Part shown: piece by piece, positions 59,841 through 64,000 of the stretch | How positions within the stretch are numbered: position 1 is the stretch's first letter | Layout of the letters: each line of letters starts with the position of its first letter | From: Pedobacter foliorum | GTDB lineage: Bacteria > Bacteroidota > Bacteroidia > Sphingobacteriales > Sphingobacteriaceae | Direction: 5' to 3' | DNA length: 64,000 bases | Assembly: GCF_013266735.1 (NCBI RefSeq) | Contig: NZ_JABSNU010000003.1 | Location: forward strand, 186,001 to 250,000 | Program-made: the position numbers and the translations under genes | Notes under the pieces: generated by a model | Databases searched by the model: none | What the model was told of the DNA's origin: nothing | What the model saw: the letters and a program-made list of their open reading frames with translations, nothing else

Positions 59841-59871
59841 TTTGTTGGGAATGGATAAATAACCAACTTTG
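59841..59871 (+). promoter_or_regulatory. panC promoter (TTTG-N19-CAACTTTG)
   Basis: TTTG at 59841-59844, a 19-nt spacer, and CAACTTTG at 59864-59871. The spacing equals that of the rplM promoter; the first base of the -7 box is C instead of T. The expected leader is about 20 nt. Confidence 0.65.
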
Positions 59872-59895
59872 CCCCCTGAAATTTTATAAGCTGGT

Positions 59896-60735
59896 TTGGA
59901 AGTTCTAAATACTATCGCGGCGTTAAAGTCGTTGCTTGGTCCAATTAAATTGGCTCAGCAGAAAATTGCTTTAGTGCCAACTATGGGTGCGCTGCATAAA
60001 GGCCATGTGTCGTTAATAAAGATGGCTCAACAGCAGGCTGATATAGTGGTATGCAGCATTTTTGTTAACCCCACTCAATTTACAGATCCTAAAGATTTAG
60101 AGAAGTATCCGCGCCCTTTAGAGCATGATATGGCTATGCTAAAAGAAGCTGGATGCGATGTAGTATTTATGCCTTCGGTAAAGGAAATGTATCCAACCGA
60201 GGAGACATGGCATATTGATCTTGGTCCTGCAGAATTTCTTTTAGAAGGCGAATTTAGAAAAGGGCACTATCAAGGGGTTACTCAAATCGTAAAAAAGCTG
60301 TTCGATGCTGTGGAGCCTGATATTGCATTTTTTGGACAAAAGGACTATCAACAGGTACTCATGATTCAGAACATGGTAGCCTATTTTAAACTTCCGGTTC
60401 AAATTATCTCCTGCCCAATCATTAGAGAAGATGACGGACTAGCTATGAGTTCAAGAAATATCCATCTTAATACTACCGATAGAGAAAACGCGTTAGTTTT
60501 AAGTCGTGCCCTTAATTATGTACACGAAAATTTCAAGAGCAAAAGTATACCAGAGCTATTACAAAAGGCTAAAGAGCTAATTGAAGAAACACCTGGGGTT
60601 GAGCTTGATTATTTTACCATTGCTGATGGTAAAACATTACTTCCGGAAACAGATAAAAAAGACCAGAATATTATAGCACTTGTAGCGGCAAAAGTTGGCC
60701 AAACAAGGCTTATCGATAATATGATACTTAGCTGA
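59896..60735 (+). CDS. panC: Pantothenate synthetase
   Basis: This 279-residue protein is full length for PanC. The start is TTG at 59896; the first in-frame ATG falls within the PTMGALHKGH motif, so it cannot be the start. Further motifs are FGQKDYQQ (ATP binding) and GLAMSSRN, the KMSKS-like site. It condenses pantoate and beta-alanine with ATP to pantothenate. panD, which makes beta-alanine, follows 44 bp downstream with its own -7 box. Confidence 0.95.
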   Translation: MEVLNTIAALKSLLGPIKLAQQKIALVPTMGALHKGHVSLIKMAQQQADIVVCSIFVNPTQFTDPKDLEKYPRPLEHDMAMLKEAGCDVVFMPSVKEMYPTEETWHIDLGPAEFLLEGEFRKGHYQGVTQIVKKLFDAVEPDIAFFGQKDYQQVLMIQNMVAYFKLPVQIISCPIIREDDGLAMSSRNIHLNTTDRENALVLSRALNYVHENFKSKSIPELLQKAKELIEETPGVELDYFTIADGKTLLPETDKKDQNIIALVAAKVGQTRLIDNMILS

Positions 60736-60767
60736 AAAACGGGAAACATTCATTCACAAACTTTATC

Positions 60768-60775
60768 TAACTTTG
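60768..60775 (+). promoter_or_regulatory. TAACTTTG -7 box before panD
   Basis: TAACTTTG ends 4 nt before the panD ATG (60780), the same gap as at 1735 and 43813. A leaderless panD transcript is possible in addition to readthrough from panC. Confidence 0.45.
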
Positions 60776-60779
60776 CGTT

Positions 60780-61130
60780 ATGATTATCGAGATATTAAAA
60801 TCGAAGATCCACCGTGTTAAAGTAACACAGGCAGAACTGAATTATGTTGGTAGCATTACCATTGATGAAGATCTAATGGATGCGGCCCAAATTATTGCAA
60901 ACGAGAAAGTGCAGATCGTAAATAACAATAACGGCGAGCGTTTTGAAACCTATGTAATAAAAGGTGAAAGAGGAACAGGAACCGTTTGTTTAAATGGAGC
61001 TACAGCCCGTAAAGTTCAGGTAGGTGATATACTTATCATCATGTCTTACGGATCTTTACCAATAGAAGAAGCAAAAAAATACCATCCTATATTGGTTTTT
61101 CCTGATGATAATAATCATTTGCTGAAATAG
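60780..61130 (+). CDS. panD: Aspartate 1-decarboxylase
   Basis: This 116-residue proenzyme has the cleavage site YVGSIT (Gly24-Ser25), where self-processing creates the pyruvoyl group. The first 40 residues ([20 protein letters not shown]) and [14 protein letters not shown] segment ([13 protein letters not shown]) are typical. It decarboxylates aspartate to beta-alanine for PanC. It follows panC directly. An acyl-CoA dehydrogenase gene follows 98 bp later. Confidence 0.95.
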   Translation: MIIEILKSKIHRVKVTQAELNYVGSITIDEDLMDAAQIIANEKVQIVNNNNGERFETYVIKGERGTGTVCLNGATARKVQVGDILIIMSYGSLPIEEAKKYHPILVFPDDNNHLLK

Positions 61131-61228
61131 GCTGTAATTACATTATAAAAAATAATACTATGCTACCATAGTAATTTGGTTGAGAAATACTAAATTTGGC
61201 GGTAGGTATTTTTTTATTATATATAATT

Positions 61229-62368
61229 ATGCTATTTCAACTAAGTGAAGAACAATTGATGATTCAACAGGCTGCGAGGGATTTTGCACAAAATGAACTT
61301 AAGCCTGGAGTTATTGAAAGAGATGAACACCAGAAGTTTCCTGCAGAACAAGTAAAAAAGCTTGGTGAGCTAGGCTTTTTAGGGATGATGGTTTCAGAAA
61401 AGTATAGCGGTAGCGGTATGGATGCGCTTTCGTATGTACTGGTAATGGAAGAGTTGTCTAAAGTAGACGCATCCGCTTCTGTAGTTGTTTCTGTAAACAA
61501 CTCGTTGGTGTGTTATGGCTTGGAGGCATTCGGCTCTGAGTTTCAAAAAGAAAAATATTTAAAGCCTTTGGCATCCGGCGAAAAGATTGGAGCCTTTTGT
61601 TTGTCGGAACCTGAAGCTGGTTCTGATGCAACATCGCAACAAACAACTGCCGAAGATAAGGGTGATTATTACCTGTTAAATGGCACTAAGAATTGGATAA
61701 CCAATGGCAGCACTGCCTCAACATATCTTGTGATTGCACAAACCAATAAGGCATTAAAACATAAAGGTATAAATGCGTTTATTGTTGAGAAAGGCACGGA
61801 AGGTTTTACTGTTGGCCCTAAAGAGAATAAACTAGGAATCCGCGGATCAGATACCCATTCTTTAATGTTCAACGATGTTAAAGTGCCAAAAGAGAACAGA
61901 ATTGGTGAAGACGGATTCGGGTTTAAGTTTGCAATGAAAACTCTTGAAGGTGGACGAATTGGTATTGCTGCACAAGCACTCGGCATTGCTGCAGGGGCAT
62001 ATGAATTGGCATTAAGTTATGCTAAACAGCGCAAGTCATTTGGTAAGCCTATTTCAGAACATCAGGCTATCGCCTTTAAACTGGCCGACATGGCAACTAG
62101 TATTGAAGCAGCACGGATGCTGGTTTATAAAGCAGCGTGGTTAAAAGATCAAGGGCAATCTTATACTTTGGCGGGGTCAATGGCCAAACTTTATGCATCA
62201 AAAGTAGCTATGGATGTAACGGTTGAGGCTGTTCAAATACATGGTGGTTATGGATTTGTAAAAGAATACCATGTTGAACGATTGATGCGAGATGCCAAGA
62301 TTACCCAGATATACGAAGGAACATCTGAAATTCAAAAAATGGTAATCTCCCGAGAGATTATTCGTTAA
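61229..62368 (+). CDS. Acyl-CoA dehydrogenase (short/branched-chain type)
   Basis: This protein has 379 residues from the ATG at 61229; an upstream start at 61196 would add an extension without homology, so it is rejected. FAD and substrate motifs are GAFCLSEPEAGSDA (about 121-134), WITNGSTAS and the C-terminal QIYEGTSEIQKMVISREI, which contains the catalytic Glu region. It oxidises an acyl-CoA to the enoyl-CoA, passing electrons to ETF. Butyryl-CoA or short branched acyl-CoA is a likely substrate. Confidence 0.92.
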   Translation: MLFQLSEEQLMIQQAARDFAQNELKPGVIERDEHQKFPAEQVKKLGELGFLGMMVSEKYSGSGMDALSYVLVMEELSKVDASASVVVSVNNSLVCYGLEAFGSEFQKEKYLKPLASGEKIGAFCLSEPEAGSDATSQQTTAEDKGDYYLLNGTKNWITNGSTASTYLVIAQTNKALKHKGINAFIVEKGTEGFTVGPKENKLGIRGSDTHSLMFNDVKVPKENRIGEDGFGFKFAMKTLEGGRIGIAAQALGIAAGAYELALSYAKQRKSFGKPISEHQAIAFKLADMATSIEAARMLVYKAAWLKDQGQSYTLAGSMAKLYASKVAMDVTVEAVQIHGGYGFVKEYHVERLMRDAKITQIYEGTSEIQKMVISREIIR

Positions 62369-62382
62369 ATAATCGTATTTAC

Positions 62383-62390
62383 TATCTTTG
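62383..62390 (+). promoter_or_regulatory. TATCTTTG -7 box of the small membrane protein gene
   Basis: TATCTTTG is 39 nt upstream of the ATG at 62430. A TTCG sits 18 nt before it and is a weak -33 candidate. Confidence 0.5.
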
Positions 62391-62429
62391 TTTTTATAAG
62401 TCTATTATGGCTTGTAAAAACAAAGAATT

Positions 62430-62639
62430 ATGCCCGAAATACTTCTTTTATGTGTTATGCTGATACCTCAGCTTGTTGCAGGAATACTTGCAAAAAGCAT
62501 GGGCAGGAAGTTTTGGTTCTGGTTTTTTATCTCATTTCTTATTCCTATCATTTCATTAATAGTATTGCTGTTTTTAGAAGATAAAAGTGAGCAAGGTGGA
62601 TATGAACTGGCCGATCATGTAAAAGAAAAAGGTAACTAA
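62430..62639 (+). CDS. Small two-helix membrane protein
   Basis: This 69-residue protein has two hydrophobic segments (about 3-20 and 26-48, the second WFWFFISFLIPIISLIVLLFL) and a charged C-terminal tail (EDKSEQGGYELADHVKEKGN). No family is recognised. A -7 box upstream suggests it is transcribed on its own. It lies between the acyl-CoA dehydrogenase and the MazG-like gene. Confidence 0.6.
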   Translation: MPEILLLCVMLIPQLVAGILAKSMGRKFWFWFFISFLIPIISLIVLLFLEDKSEQGGYELADHVKEKGN

Positions 62640-62703
62640 GTAGCGCCTTGAATTGGGTAATAAAGCAGTAAAAAATAGAAGAATTAATAAATCAAATTAA
62701 AGC

Positions 62704-63168
62704 ATGAAAGAGTCAAATTCATTGAATCAGGTAGCCGAATTTCACAAAACATTTAAGCACCCTATAGAGAAATCGCCAATTATTCCATCAAAACAAAGAA
62801 GTGACTTAAGAGTTTCATTACTTGTTGAGGAAGTAAAAGAGCTACAGCAAGCAATTGAAGACAATAATTTGGTTGAGGTAGCTGATGCTTTATGTGATAT
62901 TCAATACGTTTTGGCCGGAGCTATTTTAGAATTCGGACTTGCGGATAAATTTAAAGACCTATTTGATGAAGTACATCGTTCAAATATGAGCAAAGCATGT
63001 AAATCAGAAGAAGAGGCAAACCAAACGATAGCTCATTATAAAGCTAAGGACGATAGTGATTCGTATTTCAAAGAGGAGGATTCTTTGTTTTTAGTTTATA
63101 GAACTAAGGATGATAAAACATTAAAATCTATAAATTATTCGCCAGCAGATCTTGTGAGTATTCTTTAG
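62704..63168 (+). CDS. MazG-like / PRA-PH type nucleotide pyrophosphohydrolase
   Basis: This 154-residue all-helical protein has the metal-binding pattern VEEVKELQQAIED (ExxE, about 45-57) and EVADALCDIQYVL (ExxD, about 59-71), typical of the MazG-type and phosphoribosyl-ATP pyrophosphohydrolase superfamily. The C-terminal 50 residues are variable. It should cleave a nucleoside triphosphate to the monophosphate and pyrophosphate, acting as house-cleaning enzyme; no histidine gene is near, so a HisE role is unlikely. Confidence 0.82.
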   Translation: MKESNSLNQVAEFHKTFKHPIEKSPIIPSKQRSDLRVSLLVEEVKELQQAIEDNNLVEVADALCDIQYVLAGAILEFGLADKFKDLFDEVHRSNMSKACKSEEEANQTIAHYKAKDDSDSYFKEEDSLFLVYRTKDDKTLKSINYSPADLVSIL

Positions 63169-63180
63169 GTAAATTAAAAG

Positions 63181-63224
63181 AAGCATCCTGTTAAAACGTT
63201 CTCGTTTTTAACAGGATGCTTTTT
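63181..63224. terminator. Bidirectional terminator between MazG-like and PF04020 genes
   Basis: AAGCATCCTGTTAAAA (63181-63196) pairs perfectly with TTTTAACAGGATGCTT (63206-63221), 16 bp, followed by a T run. It lies between convergent genes. Confidence 0.9.
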
Positions 63225-63228
63225 AACC

Positions 63229-63576
63229 CTAATCTTTATCAGAACCGGCGATAGCTCCGAATACCGCCTTAATTATAGCGATTGCTATTGCCAACAAAGC
63301 GGCAGCCCAAAATCCGGTAGTATTAAATCCAGCCATTAAATAATCAACTAGCATTATCATTAAAACACTGATGATGAATGACATTAATCCTAGTGTAAGG
63401 AAGTTGATCGGAAATGTAAATACCCTTAGGATAAGGCCAATTGTTGAATTCGCCAAGGCAATTAGTACAGCTGCAATAATTGCAGATCCATAGCCGTCTA
63501 CCTGTACTCCGGGTACAATTTTGGCGCCCAGAAATACCGCAAGGCCCATCAATAAAATTTCTACAATTAGTTTCAT
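63229..63576 (-). CDS. PF04020 four-helix membrane protein (phage-holin-family label)
   Basis: This 115-residue protein has four membrane helices and matches the PF04020 group that databases call phage holin family: KLIVEILLMGLAVFLGAKIV (about 2-21), then VDGYGSAIIAAVLIALAN and a fourth helix ending KAVFGAIAGSDKD. There is no phage gene nearby, so a lysis role is not supported. Its start is 18 bp from a divergent lipoprotein gene. Confidence 0.82.
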   Translation of the reverse strand: MKLIVEILLMGLAVFLGAKIVPGVQVDGYGSAIIAAVLIALANSTIGLILRVFTFPINFLTLGLMSFIISVLMIMLVDYLMAGFNTTGFWAAALLAIAIAIIKAVFGAIAGSDKD

Positions 63577-63594
63577 AATGCGTAATTTAGTGTT

Positions 63595-64000
63595 ATGCTT
63601 AAGTATTTTGTTAAAGTGTTCCTGGCATTTTGTGCCATTTCCTCTGTTTTTGCATGTACATCTACAAATAGTAAGCCACTTTTAATAGGTTTCTCTGTTG
63701 ATAGTTCTTCCATTGTATTTGGCAATATAAACGAGGTAGGCCTTTTACAGCTAAAAAATGCTCCCGCGGCCGACTCGGTTTTTCATAATCTGATCTCAGT
63801 TTTGCAAACGCCATCTGAAAAAGACACTGCTATAAAGGAGATGCCCATTGATGGAAATATAAGCGTTAAGGGCAATGAAGTAGTATTTGTTCCCGAAAAG
63901 CCATTTGTAAAGAACCGCGATTACTTAGTGATAACGTATTTAAACGCGCGTTTTGGTAATGCTGAAGATATTATGAAAGGCGAATTGAGTTACGGAGTAA
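63595..64000 (+). CDS. N-terminal part of a lipoprotein (runs off window)
   Basis: The ATG at 63595 opens a frame that runs to the window edge with no stop, 135 codons. The signal peptide MLKYFVKVFLAFCAISSVFA is followed by a lipobox FAC (Cys about residue 21) and a Ser/Thr-rich linker. The rest (VDSSSIVFGNINEVGLLQL, then GNISVKGNEVVFVPEKPF) looks like an Ig-like beta domain, as in Bacteroidota surface proteins with repeats of this sort. The family cannot be told from this fragment. Confidence 0.6.
   Translation, partial: MLKYFVKVFLAFCAISSVFACTSTNSKPLLIGFSVDSSSIVFGNINEVGLLQLKNAPAADSVFHNLISVLQTPSEKDTAIKEMPIDGNISVKGNEVVFVPEKPFVKNRDYLVITYLNARFGNAEDIMKGELSYGV

Noticed and set aside
61196..61228. 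Upstream start for the acyl-CoA dehydrogenase
   Set aside because: The added residues form a hydrophobic extension with no counterpart in the family; MLFQLSEEQ at 61229 is the normal start.
62407..62463. 18-residue Cys-containing ORF before the small membrane protein
   Set aside because: It overlaps the start of the better ORF at 62430 in another frame and has no supporting features.
63229..63576. Possible prophage because of a phage-holin-family label
   Set aside because: The protein is of the widespread PF04020 membrane group; no integrase, capsid, tail or lysin gene is near it.
1..64000. CRISPR arrays, tRNA/rRNA genes, insertion sequences
   Set aside because: No regularly spaced repeats, no T-arm-like GGTTCGAATCC sequences in gaps and no transposase or terminal repeats were found by reading.

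Overview
The window is ordinary-density bacterial chromosome from a Bacteroidota member, most likely family Sphingobacteriaceae (Pedobacter-like). The evidence is AT-rich DNA, TonB-dependent receptors with CarboxypepD_reg-type N-terminal domains, DUF4270, DUF4374 and DUF4407 lipoproteins and membrane proteins, a very short COX24-type basic protein, a CarB without the allosteric domain, almost no Shine-Dalgarno sequences, and many TAnnTTTG -7 promoter boxes, two of them with a TTTG box exactly 19 nt upstream. I saw no tRNA, rRNA, CRISPR array, transposase or prophage. The genus is inferred.

Layout. 1-16 kb: end of a secreted cytochrome c/CBM6 protein and an esterase, a possible thiamine pyrophosphokinase, GNAT, an M28 peptidase with DUF4407, rhodanese, dipeptide epimerase, rhomboid, M14 peptidase, PepT, and a minus-strand operon of YtxH, beta-CASP hydrolase, methyltransferase and a split YeeE/YedE transporter. 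16-26 kb: an iron/xenosiderophore-type locus on the minus strand: ECF sigma factor, short FecR, DUF4374-like lipoprotein, TonB receptor, DUF4374 lipoprotein, PepSY membrane protein and an outer-membrane barrel. Two sites here share an identical 14-mer and a CGGGAA box at identical spacing, and probably form the sigma factor's own promoters. 26-30.4 kb: an L-fucose-type oxidative cluster (FucD, sodium symporter, lipoprotein mutarotase, L-fucose dehydrogenase-like SDR). 30.4-37.6 kb: translation genes rplM-rpsI-rpsB-tsf, nagA, pyrH-frr and an ABC exporter. 37.6-38 kb: a gene-free stretch with a long inverted repeat and GTTCGGC boxes.

38-43.8 kb: a thiamine locus. A TPP riboswitch precedes a TonB receptor, thiE and an MFS transporter, with a PnuC/PnuT transporter and NadR-like kinase just upstream. 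43.9-64 kb: carB with a leader ORF, DUF3137/LemA, a 458-bp gap with three stacked terminators, radA, RNase G, the COX24-type peptide, a TPR protein, HU, mutY-ssb, glmS behind a terminator that ends 13 nt before its start codon, DUF4270 and a truncated glycogen-synthase-like protein, panC-panD, an acyl-CoA dehydrogenase, a MazG-like protein, a PF04020 membrane protein and the start of a lipoprotein.

The genes work together in three accessory modules: regulated iron-chelate uptake (outer-membrane receptor, surface lipoproteins, inner-membrane PepSY protein), thiamine salvage under a riboswitch, and fucose import and oxidation. The rest is mostly housekeeping. The most original signals are the paired ECF promoter candidates, the reduced FecR/receptor signalling parts, the terminator abutting glmS, and a set of genes whose -7 box lies 4-5 nt before the start codon, suggesting leaderless mRNAs.
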